Assembly: GCA_947259675.1 (NCBI GenBank)
Contig: CAMYNE010000001.1
Location: 2,245-39,074, forward strand
Source: an uncultured Pirellulaceae bacterium
GTDB lineage: Bacteria; Planctomycetota; Planctomycetia; Pirellulales; Pirellulaceae
Direction of reading: 5' to 3'
DNA: 36,830 bases
The translations under genes were made by a program, and so were the position numbers. Shown here one piece after another: positions 26,224 through 33,965 of the stretch. The notes under the pieces are model-generated. The model saw only the letters and a program-made list of their open reading frames with translations, was not told the DNA's origin and did no database searches. The stretch's first letter is position 1, and each line of letters begins with the position of its first letter.

Positions 26224-26898
26224 ATGGCGCGCATCCTCATTACCTCGGGACCCACTCGTCAGTTCATCGATCCGGTTCGCTACTTGAGTAATGCCTCAAG
26301 CGGCAATATGGGACGCTGTCTTGCCGAAGCGGCTCTTGAAAAGGGTCATCAAGTTGTCGTCGTGAGTGGTCCGGTGCAAATCGAATACCCAACAGACGCC
26401 GAAGTAATCGATGTGGTTTCCACCGACGAAATGCTTAGTGCTTGCGTAACGCAATTTAGAGGTTGCGATGGAGTGATTGGAGCTGCCGCTCCCTGCGACT
26501 ATCAGCCTGTGGAGGTCGCCGACCATAAAATTCGAAAAACTGGTGAAGCTCTGCAAATCAAACTGATCGAAACTACCGATGTCATGGCTGCTTTAGGCGT
26601 CGAGAAACAACCGTCCCAGTGGTCAGTCGGATTTGCACTTGAAACCGAAGACGCCAGGTTTCGAGCGTTGTCAAAACTACAACGAAAGTTTTGTGACCTG
26701 GTCGTCGTAAACGGGATCGCTGCAATGGACTCGCCAGATAACAACGTCGAAATCATCGACCATGAGGGCAACATTATTGCGACTTCATCAGGATCCAAGT
26801 CAAATGTTGCCAGGACAATTCTGGACATCGTTCAGAAACAACTGATCGAGCGAGAAAGCGGCAATCAGAGTCGGACAAACCATGGAGCCCACACATAA
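26224..26898 (+). CDS. coaB: Phosphopantothenate--cysteine ligase (standalone CoaB)
   Basis: CoaB joins phosphopantothenate and cysteine, activating the acid with a nucleotide. The 224 residues include ILITSGPTRQFIDPVRYLSN, split here as ITSGPTRQFIDPVR and SNASSGNMG, the nucleotide-binding start of the family, then AAAPCDYQP with the conserved DY and KIRK near residue 100. VVVNGIAAMDSPDNNV is the later substrate loop. The start at ATG 26224 is eight bases after coaC, so the pair is translated together. A domain swap is not visible; each enzyme is complete by itself. Confidence 0.93.
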   Translation: MARILITSGPTRQFIDPVRYLSNASSGNMGRCLAEAALEKGHQVVVVSGPVQIEYPTDAEVIDVVSTDEMLSACVTQFRGCDGVIGAAAPCDYQPVEVADHKIRKTGEALQIKLIETTDVMAALGVEKQPSQWSVGFALETEDARFRALSKLQRKFCDLVVVNGIAAMDSPDNNVEIIDHEGNIIATSSGSKSNVARTILDIVQKQLIERESGNQSRTNHGAHT

Positions 26899-26970
26899 TC
26901 GGTCGTTTTCCGCCAGGCTTGGTATGTTCAAAATCCATCCAGGCAACGGTGATGAACAGCGGAGAACGGG

Positions 26971-29430
26971 CTAGACTGGATTCACGGATTCGGTAACCGC
27001 ACTGAGTTGTTTGTCCAATTCGTTCAATCGTTTCGTCAGTTCGAGTTGCTGGTCCTTTTCCAGTTGTACGTGCCCAAAGCGAACTTGATAAAACACCTCG
27101 GTAACATCGGTGATTGTCTTTTTGATTGAATCATTTGGATCAACCGGGGCCAACTTCGAAATTACGTCCAGGGCAAACTCTCGATGAGTCTCGGACGGCG
27201 AACGGGTATTTCCCGTTTTGTTCAATATCCGAGTTAGCCGGCGATAAAAGTCAGCTGAAATCTCCCGGGAAGTTCCGCCCATCACCCATTTGCCCAGTTC
27301 GGGTGAAATCAGGGACAGTGCACCTCCTAACAGCCGACGAATTCGACCCATCGTCGGTGTTTTCTGATGCTCTCGGGCTGTTTTGCCGCCTGGGTTTATC
27401 GTTTTAAACAAGCCGAACATCACGGCCAAAAGAACGAGTAGAAGTATGCCTGCGCGAAGGACAGGCCGTTGTTCAAGGACTTCCGACGTTACCTGAAACT
27501 TCTGATTCCAATTGGAGAGATCCAACAGCCCCAATAGGCGTGAAGATGGCGAATCAATAGCAAAATGGTCCTGATCCGAGGAGTCCAGGCCGAGCACATA
27601 ATCCTGCCAGAGTGTACGGGCCGACTCAATTGGATTACCTGACGAGTTTAGATTGCCCAACGCCGATTCGGGAGTTGGTTCCAGGCGTAACCAGGCACCG
27701 CCAGGTCCTGCGCTTTTTTCGGCGATCATCTTCTGCGAGCAGTCGTCCGGTCGCAAATACGCCTCGACCCAGGCATGAGCATGAGACTCGCGAACCATAT
27801 AGCACTTGGCGTCATCGTTAAATTCGCTGGCGTAGAATCCAACGACCAATCTGGCGGGAATTCCCTGGCTGCGGAGCATCAGCGTTAACGCCGATGCATA
27901 CAGTTCGCAATGTCCGCTACGATGATTACCAAAGAAATCCTCAATTGGATCGATGTCGTCGCGAAATTCGACGTTGGTGAAATCCAACGTATATTGAAAA
28001 AGACCGGGACGGGAAAAATACTGTTCCATGGCCTTCATTTGTTGCAGTCGATCCGACGGATTCTCGGCTCCAATTTGGTCGGCTATTTTGACGAGCGTTG
28101 GATATCGATCGCGATCACATTCCGTTAGCCAGCGATACTGACCCTGGTTGTAGGTGTGCATGGGCATATCGACGAACGCGACATGATCGGTAAGGTAGGG
28201 CCACGAATCGAACAATTGCCCATCGGAATCGTGGTAAGTCTTGAACGCATAAGAATAGGGGGTCGTTTCAATTCGGTCATTCCCTTTTCGACGACTGTAC
28301 GCCGAAATCTCAAAGCAATATTCAATCTCGCTCAGAGTTTTTTCTGACTGGTAAACGGGCATGGCTCCATAAATAAGCGGGTCCGTAGTTGGCTGGAGCG
28401 TGATCCGTTGACGAATCGCGTTTTGCCAATCGCCCGTTTCTCGAATTGCCTGATAAACCGAGGGGAAGACCCGGTCGTAAGGCGCCGTCCAGGTTGTTTT
28501 GTCGTCGACAATGGTGAGGTTCCCCAATGCCATCCCGCGAAAATAGACGGGTCCATTAAGTTGGTGTGCAACATACTCGTCTTTGCCAAGTCGCTTTTCG
28601 AACCAGACTCGCATTACCAATTTTGCAGATGGCTCGATAACGCCTCGCTCATTTAAGTCAACTTGTTTACTAATTCCTGTTGCACTCGTTTCAACAAAGC
28701 TGGGACCAAACCATGCTTGTTCGCCTCGCGGGATGGTGTAGAACAGCAGAGTCGAAAACAACAGCGACACACCCAGCCACAGAAACAGATGTTGAAACAC
28801 GCTACGATAACCGGCCAGCTGGTCGGAAACAGTATCAAATATAGCGATCGGACGATTGTGGTTGACCGCCAAGTTGCCAATGCTCGCCGTTGTCAAAGAA
28901 TCGTTTGATTGAGAAAGACGAGCGATATCCCTGGAAGCGAGCTGGTTTTGTTTGTAAATATTATCGTTGTTCGCATAAACAGATTGAAGTATTAGCGTAA
29001 CGCCTGCGACCAAGAAGTAAAACACAAACATTAAGCCGCCTTCGAAATTCAGATTGAAAATTGCCGCAACTACAATTTGCAGCAAACTCAACACCAGCAG
29101 TTGCCAATTCAATCGCGGCGTTTTCTCCTGAAACATCAAAACGGTTTGCAGGTAAACCAAGAGGTTGGAAACAGATACGAGTTTGCTGGCTCCATCACCT
29201 CCCAGAAAATCCTTCATCGCAAGGATCAAAACGATGACCGAAGCGATGTTGGCAAACAGACCGCGCAGTTGGAACCATTGTTTCCAGTCAGTCACGATAA
29301 AACCTGCGATCGCGCCAATGGCCGCGATGACTGTCAGTTCAATGTTTCGCTGACTGAGTCCAAGCAGCAAACCGCTGGTTAGAACCAACACTAACATTGA
29401 CACCTGGACCGCGCGTTTAATCGTCAGCAT
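26971..29430 (-). CDS. TgpA-like membrane transglutaminase-domain protein
   Basis: This 819-residue protein has an N-terminal block of about six to seven membrane helices (DUF3488-like, residues 5-235), an extracytoplasmic transglutaminase-like domain, another helix near 655-672 and a cytosolic C-terminal tail. The catalytic Cys508 lies in GHCELYASALTLMLRSQG and His552 in SHAHAWVEAYL. It is the usual downstream partner of MoxR and DUF58 proteins. Its ATG overlaps the DUF58 gene by 14 bases. The substrate is unknown; similar enzymes are thought to act on envelope proteins. It converges with coaB, with 72 bases between, where I see no clear terminator. Confidence 0.9.
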   Translation of the reverse strand: MLTIKRAVQVSMLVLVLTSGLLLGLSQRNIELTVIAAIGAIAGFIVTDWKQWFQLRGLFANIASVIVLILAMKDFLGGDGASKLVSVSNLLVYLQTVLMFQEKTPRLNWQLLVLSLLQIVVAAIFNLNFEGGLMFVFYFLVAGVTLILQSVYANNDNIYKQNQLASRDIARLSQSNDSLTTASIGNLAVNHNRPIAIFDTVSDQLAGYRSVFQHLFLWLGVSLLFSTLLFYTIPRGEQAWFGPSFVETSATGISKQVDLNERGVIEPSAKLVMRVWFEKRLGKDEYVAHQLNGPVYFRGMALGNLTIVDDKTTWTAPYDRVFPSVYQAIRETGDWQNAIRQRITLQPTTDPLIYGAMPVYQSEKTLSEIEYCFEISAYSRRKGNDRIETTPYSYAFKTYHDSDGQLFDSWPYLTDHVAFVDMPMHTYNQGQYRWLTECDRDRYPTLVKIADQIGAENPSDRLQQMKAMEQYFSRPGLFQYTLDFTNVEFRDDIDPIEDFFGNHRSGHCELYASALTLMLRSQGIPARLVVGFYASEFNDDAKCYMVRESHAHAWVEAYLRPDDCSQKMIAEKSAGPGGAWLRLEPTPESALGNLNSSGNPIESARTLWQDYVLGLDSSDQDHFAIDSPSSRLLGLLDLSNWNQKFQVTSEVLEQRPVLRAGILLLVLLAVMFGLFKTINPGGKTAREHQKTPTMGRIRRLLGGALSLISPELGKWVMGGTSREISADFYRRLTRILNKTGNTRSPSETHREFALDVISKLAPVDPNDSIKKTITDVTEVFYQVRFGHVQLEKDQQLELTKRLNELDKQLSAVTESVNPV

Positions 29431-30697
29431 CGCTCACCCATTTTTGTTGCAATTGCTGAATTTGCCGCTCATTGTTTTCCGAGTTCTCGGTAAACAATTC
29501 AGCGAACTCGGCAGATCGGACGTGGAGCCACCGTAAGATGGGCAATAAACTGGTCCGTTCCGACTCGGTCAGCCCCCACTTGGAGAACCCCTCGGGCCTT
29601 GCCCGAGAACTCACCACGTAAATCGGTGTTCCGGTTGAAACGCAGGAGGCAAGTTCGAGAATCGTACGACCAAGCGACTCACTCATCCCACCCCGAGCCA
29701 CGGCTAGTGAACGCATGATCTGCATGACAAGTTCATGTTGATACCGGCCGGTCAGGATTTCCGAAGAATTACCGCAAATCCCGAATGCAACCTGGCCCTG
29801 AACCGCGGTTCCCAGTTTCGCTAACACGGTCGAGGCGAAACTCAGCACCGTTTCGCATCGCGTTGACCAGCTATCGAATTCCGCAAACTCGCCATCGGTG
29901 AACAAATCCAGGACCATCGCCAGATCGCGATTACTTCGTTGATCAAACTGTCTAACCATCGGCTGGCCCAGTTTTGCGGAAGTCCGCCAGTGGATATGCC
30001 GCCGATTGTCTCCCGATCTCCATTCCCGAAGAGCATAAAACTCGTCTTCTTCGATTCCACGACGTCGTTTTAGCGCTTCGGACCCCGCCGCAACCGATTG
30101 CAATCGCCGATCCCAGCTGGCACTCAGGGTTCCAATGCGTGGAAAGACAATCAACGAGCGTGGCATTCCGAGATTGGCGTGACAACGCATCAAACCAAAG
30201 GGAAACGTCGTCGATAAGACTGCGTTTTTGACTTTGTAGATTCCACGGTTCGAAAAAAGCGTCTTGTACGATACGTAGGATGACTGCCCAATGCAGATCT
30301 GGGGGAAGCTGACTGACGTACGAACGAGATCGCGTTTGCGGTCTTTCTTGATCCTGTCGTCAGGGTCTTCCGACCGTTGCAGCGTATCGGAGATCAAAAT
30401 GTTCCATGCATTCAACCGAGAGCTGGTGTTACGACACTCCCATTGGAAGTTCACGATCTGCCCGGCATGAATATGCTGTGGGACGATCCGTTTGCAAATC
30501 AGCGATTTAAGGTTGTGTAATTGCGACCGCCAACTCAGAAGCAGCGGTGCGATCATCATGCCCGCCAGAACGACGAGGAGGTTGACGCTCCGCAAGATCG
30601 CACTGACGGTGATGAAGGCCAGAATCACGACAAACACCCATCCTTCAGGCGTCAGCCGGATGTGGAGTCGGCACTTCTTGGCGGATTCGTTGGCCAC
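29417..30697 (-). CDS. DUF58-domain membrane protein
   Basis: From GTG 30697 the protein has about 426 residues. The start is placed ten bases after the MoxR stop, because longer readings run back through the MoxR gene. Two adjacent hydrophobic helices (PEGWVFVVILAFITVSAI and NLLVVLAGMMIAPLLL, about residues 17-55) lead into a beta domain. The DUF58 core is EFYALREWRSGDNRRHIHW with a following RQFDQRSNRD. DUF58 proteins have a von Willebrand A-like fold and act with MoxR ATPases as a chaperone or assembly pair. TgpA overlaps its end by 14 bases, so the two are coupled. Confidence 0.88.
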   Translation of the reverse strand: MANESAKKCRLHIRLTPEGWVFVVILAFITVSAILRSVNLLVVLAGMMIAPLLLSWRSQLHNLKSLICKRIVPQHIHAGQIVNFQWECRNTSSRLNAWNILISDTLQRSEDPDDRIKKDRKRDLVRTSVSFPQICIGQSSYVSYKTLFSNRGIYKVKNAVLSTTFPFGLMRCHANLGMPRSLIVFPRIGTLSASWDRRLQSVAAGSEALKRRRGIEEDEFYALREWRSGDNRRHIHWRTSAKLGQPMVRQFDQRSNRDLAMVLDLFTDGEFAEFDSWSTRCETVLSFASTVLAKLGTAVQGQVAFGICGNSSEILTGRYQHELVMQIMRSLAVARGGMSESLGRTILELASCVSTGTPIYVVSSRARPEGFSKWGLTESERTSLLPILRWLHVRSAEFAELFTENSENNERQIQQLQQKWVSDADD

Positions 30698-30707
30698 AAT
30701 AAACCGA

Positions 30708-31739
30708 TTACGTCGGAAGCGGGATTTGACTGATAATTTCGTTGATGATTTGCTCAACGCGGTCCCTTTGCGCGCCTTGCATGATACCCGTCGCCTGAAC
30801 CCGATGGGCCAAAACCGCGACGGCCAGGTTTTTGGAATCATCTGGTACGGCAAAATCGCGATGGTCAACGAATGCCATCGACTGTGTCGCTCGATACCAG
30901 AGCAATGCTCCACGGGTACTGACACCGACACTCAAATCAGGCGTATTTCGCGTGGCTTCGACGACATTCAACATGTATTGGATAATTGACTCGTCGATTT
31001 TGACTTCCCGAACGGCCGCTTGAAACTCGAGAACACGTCGCCAATCACAAACAGGTTGAAGTTGATCAACCGGCTGACCGGAACGATGACTGTTCAAAAT
31101 CTCGGTTTCCGCTTTTCGCTCGGGATAGCCCATCGAAAATCGCAACAAGAAGCGATCCAGCTGACTTTCGGGAAGCACGTACGTCCCCTCAAATTCAAAT
31201 GGATTTTGGGTCGCAATCACCATGAACGGGTCCGGCAGTTCATGTGTGATCCCGTCCACACTGACCTGCTGATCACTCATCGCCTCAAGAAGTGCACTTT
31301 GAGTTCGGGGCGGGGCACGATTGACTTCGTCCGCCAGGACAAAATTGTTGAAGATGGCACCGCGATTGAATACGAAATGATTCTTGGTCGAATCAAACAC
31401 AGAGCTACCGACAATATCGCTGGGAAGTAGATCGGGCGTAAATTGAATTCGCGAAAAAGTCCCATCAACACTTCTTGAGAGCGCCTTTCCAAGCAACGTC
31501 TTGCCAACGCCAGGCACATCTTCCAGCAAAACATGCTCGCCAGCGAGAAGAGCGACAAGGCAAAGTCGAGCCTGGTCGCGTTTTCCCATCACGACGCTGG
31601 TGACGTTCTCGAGCAACGCCTGGCAACTGCGATACAAGTCGCCAAGTGTATTGCGATCGTGAACGACTTGGGTCGCGTCTTTCGTATCCAAAGTCCGCCC
31701 GCTCCTGGAATCGGTGCCAGGTTGCGCATACTGCGACAA
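30708..31739 (-). CDS. MoxR-family AAA+ ATPase
   Basis: MoxR ATPases help assemble or mature cell-envelope or metal-containing complexes. The 343 residues carry Walker A DVPGVGKT at 75-82, Walker B ADEVNRAPPRTQSALLEAM from 136, and a sensor region VIATQNPFEFEGTYVLPE. The C-terminal lid follows. The start is TTG at 31739 (MSQYAQPG); no ATG is available before residue 51, which would remove the first helix, so a non-ATG start is likely but not certain. The gene is followed after ten bases by DUF58. Three small membrane-protein genes lie upstream on the same strand. Confidence 0.9.
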   Translation of the reverse strand: MSQYAQPGTDSRSGRTLDTKDATQVVHDRNTLGDLYRSCQALLENVTSVVMGKRDQARLCLVALLAGEHVLLEDVPGVGKTLLGKALSRSVDGTFSRIQFTPDLLPSDIVGSSVFDSTKNHFVFNRGAIFNNFVLADEVNRAPPRTQSALLEAMSDQQVSVDGITHELPDPFMVIATQNPFEFEGTYVLPESQLDRFLLRFSMGYPERKAETEILNSHRSGQPVDQLQPVCDWRRVLEFQAAVREVKIDESIIQYMLNVVEATRNTPDLSVGVSTRGALLWYRATQSMAFVDHRDFAVPDDSKNLAVAVLAHRVQATGIMQGAQRDRVEQIINEIISQIPLPT

Positions 31740-31851
31740 CCACCTGAGAAACCTATATGTTAGCGATTGCGAGGCCGGAAGGGAACGAGTTTCGGCGAAA
31801 CGCTCGTCTGCAAGTGTGAAACTCTAGTTGAGAAGAGCCATCAAACCAGGA

Positions 31852-32097
31852 TTATTTGACAAGGAATTCGTCCGTCCGCCAAGGAAAGCCAAACGGGAAA
31901 TCACCGAAGGTACGCAATTCGAACGCCAAAAGAATCGTGGCAAGGCTGACACAGATCAATGAAATCAACAACATGACTTCAAAGACGTTCATATCGAGCA
32001 ACTTGGACTTGGTCTTTGGTTGATCCAACTCGTCAGAAGTTTGACCGATTGACTCAGTGTTGTCGGTCATTTCTTCGTATTCAGTGGCTTGCGACAT
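31852..32097 (-). CDS. Small single-span membrane protein
   Basis: From ATG 32097 this is an 81-residue protein with an acidic N-terminal half (MSQATEYEEMTDNTES) and one membrane helix about residues 38-58 (NVFEVMLLISLICVSLATIL, hydrophobic part only). The C-terminus ends in PFGFPWRTDEFLVK. No family is recognised. It lies between another small membrane protein and moxR on the same strand. Its form, with an acidic cytosolic tail and one helix, resembles the neighbour at 32124-32330, so the two may be related or paired. A GTG at 32103 could add two residues. Confidence 0.65.
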   Translation of the reverse strand: MSQATEYEEMTDNTESIGQTSDELDQPKTKSKLLDMNVFEVMLLISLICVSLATILLAFELRTFGDFPFGFPWRTDEFLVK

Positions 32098-32123
32098 GGT
32101 CACACCCGGTGCTGGTCAGTTAG

Positions 32124-32330
32124 TTAGTATTTGTCCGCTTCCATGAACAACACGATGGCCGCGATCATCAAAAAGACGAAGGATAGGATCAGCATCACGG
32201 AATAGATGCTAAACCCTCTTTGGCGATATTGTGGCGCGGCCGGCAATCCGGGAGCTTCCATTTCTGGTTGATCATAAGTCTCTTCAAAGCCAACTTCACC
32301 GGTTTCGAATTCAGAATTTAGTTGTGACAT
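32124..32330 (-). CDS. Small single-span membrane protein
   Basis: From ATG 32330 this is a 68-residue protein with an acidic, Pro-containing N-terminus (MSQLNSEFETGEVGFEETY) and one membrane helix near residues 44-63 (YSVMLILSFVFLMIAAIVLF). It ends MEADKY. AGGAAGG precedes the ATG by five bases. It starts 20 bases inside the coiled-coil gene upstream, which suggests translational coupling. I do not recognise a family. It shares the MSQ-acid-helix layout with the neighbour at 31852-32097. Confidence 0.7.
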   Translation of the reverse strand: MSQLNSEFETGEVGFEETYDQPEMEAPGLPAAPQYRQRGFSIYSVMLILSFVFLMIAAIVLFMEADKY

Positions 32331-33129
32331 GATCACCTTCCTGAACTAAATCCCGACGAAAGTCCGGTGAAATACGAGCCGCCGATTTGTCGAACTCTGC
32401 AATCGTGACAACTGCTTTTCCGATGTATCGGTCACCTCGGAAGATGTCGAGGACATGACCCTCTCGAATTCCGTCGTCCGTACCCAGACTGACAACAACA
32501 ACATCATCTCGAACACCCTGGACCACACCATTCACTTCGGGTGGGATGTGACTCGTCAATGCATCATCACGCAAGCCGTGAGCTTTCATGACTTTTGTTT
32601 TCTTGGCAAGCTCTTCCGTCAAATCGCGCGCCAGTTGCTCTTTTTGTTCGTTGACACCCTCTGCTTCGAAAACTTTGTTCGTCAGGTTAACGACAGAAGT
32701 TCGCTGCGCGGCAACGTCGTCGACCAGCTTTGAATTCTGGAGTTTAAGTTCGGCGATTTCTGTGTCTTGTTGTGCCAACCGCCGTTCGGCTTCACCCATT
32801 CTCTGAAGTCGATCCTGACTGATAGACAACTCCTTAAACAGCTGCTCTTCCTTTTCGTTACGATTCTGAATCGCAACTGCCAATTGAGATTCCAATTGCG
32901 AAAGTTGGAATGCTCTGGAAACGCGTTCCGCGTTCAACAGCTTCTCTTTTTCCGAAGTCGAACTCGTTGCTTCCTGTAGCAAGGCTTGGAACCGGTCGGC
33001 CGCTTCCTTGTTTTGCGTGGCAGTCTGTTTCCAGTTTCGGTGTGAGGCGCCCACCATCACGGCAATCACCAGGAAGCAAATGCTCATGAAGAAAATCAGC
33101 AAAGTGAAAATCTTTCCCATCAAGTTCAT
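32311..33129 (-). CDS. Membrane-anchored coiled-coil protein with C-terminal beta domain
   Basis: This 272-residue protein has an N-terminal membrane helix (residues 8-28, TLLIFFMSICFLVIAVMVG), a long charged coiled coil about 33-185, and a C-terminal domain (about 190-272) containing VNGVVQGVRDDVVVVSLG, DDGIREGHVLDIF and GDRYIGKAVV, which looks like a small beta-barrel. The layout resembles MreC-type or other periplasmic scaffolds, but I cannot prove homology. AGAGG precedes ATG 33129 by seven bases. It begins the minus-strand group leading to moxR, DUF58 and tgpA, and overlaps the next gene by 20 bases. It is probably an envelope structural protein. Confidence 0.78.
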   Translation of the reverse strand: MNLMGKIFTLLIFFMSICFLVIAVMVGASHRNWKQTATQNKEAADRFQALLQEATSSTSEKEKLLNAERVSRAFQLSQLESQLAVAIQNRNEKEEQLFKELSISQDRLQRMGEAERRLAQQDTEIAELKLQNSKLVDDVAAQRTSVVNLTNKVFEAEGVNEQKEQLARDLTEELAKKTKVMKAHGLRDDALTSHIPPEVNGVVQGVRDDVVVVSLGTDDGIREGHVLDIFRGDRYIGKAVVTIAEFDKSAARISPDFRRDLVQEGDHVTTKF

Positions 33130-33585
33130 CAGAATACCTCTATCGTGACGGTTGGTATTTGGGTGGGGTCTTGTGTTCCAAAAGCAATTATTTCAGATCC
33201 GCCCTTTCAGGAGATCAGAAATTGTCGTTTTTTTTATTGGGAAGAAAATCACAGACGAACAACTTGCCCGCTCTACGCTTTTGCCCCAAATTGTGGCGGA
33301 TGCCGCTACCCCAAGTATAGTTACCCTAGAAAAAAGGTGTCAACGAAAACGTTGGAAAACCTGAGTCCCATCTCGGAATACAATGCAACTGAATCATCAT
33401 CGACCACCAACGGTTTTTGACCCAATTTTCCAGTAAGAACCGTCATGATCGGACAATTATTGATGTTTTTACGCGAATCACTTAGTCGACCGCGAAAACC
33501 GCTAGAATCGATACCGGGCCAAAGGGTGGTTTATCGCGTTTCAAGATTTGCGTGAAGCCAACCACCAGTTGATTTCGGAGACAAA
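33130..33585. promoter_or_regulatory. Divergent promoter region of the MoxR cluster and the GldG-like set
   Basis: I see no reliable gene in these 456 bases. CAACG (33341-33345) and CGTTG (33350-33354) form a short hairpin. AATACC (33133-33138) and GGTATT (33153-33158) are an inverted pair. A GTG-started frame 33145-33420 has 91 codons with four Cys but no recognised domain. The region must hold promoters for both sides. Confidence 0.35.
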
Positions 33586-33933
33586 ATGCTGCTTCCCAAA
33601 TATACAATTCGTCAGCTTTTGATTGGCATGGTCGGCGTTGCGCTCGTCTGTATGGTTCTGGGGTTTGCAGCGCGGGGCAACGTGGTGGCCCACGGAATGG
33701 GGCTGGCGATCGTTGGTCTGTTTGTTCCCGTCGCGATCTACGCGGCAGTCTATTGGACAGTTTTGGCATTCTCCAAGGCCCTCCCCGGAGGACAGACGCC
33801 TGAAGCGATGACCGAAAGAACAACCTTGACGAGTTCGTCAAATCCTCTTTCGAACCCAAGTGAACATCCTTCTCGCGATCAGCCAGATGCCACGCCCAAT
33901 TCCGAGTCTTCGAAATCACAGTCATCAACGTAG
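33586..33933 (+). CDS. Small two-span membrane protein
   Basis: This 115-residue protein has two hydrophobic helices, about residues 10-30 (IGMVGVALVCMVLGFAA) and 38-62 (LAIVGLFVPVAIYAAVYWTV), then a Ser/Pro/Thr-rich polar tail of about 45 residues that is probably disordered. GGAG lies six bases before ATG 33586. I do not recognise a family. It comes 32 bases before the large GldG-like gene on the same strand, so it may be a small partner of that transporter set. Confidence 0.7.
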   Translation: MLLPKYTIRQLLIGMVGVALVCMVLGFAARGNVVAHGMGLAIVGLFVPVAIYAAVYWTVLAFSKALPGGQTPEAMTERTTLTSSSNPLSNPSEHPSRDQPDATPNSESSKSQSST

Positions 33934-33965
33934 TTGAATTCCACGGAACCATTCGAAAGAAAGTC

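Noticed and set aside
33145..33420. GTG-started plus-strand frame with four Cys, possibly a zinc protein
   Set aside because: The Cys spacing does not fit a known motif, the start is weak, and it lies in the promoter region of two divergent gene sets.
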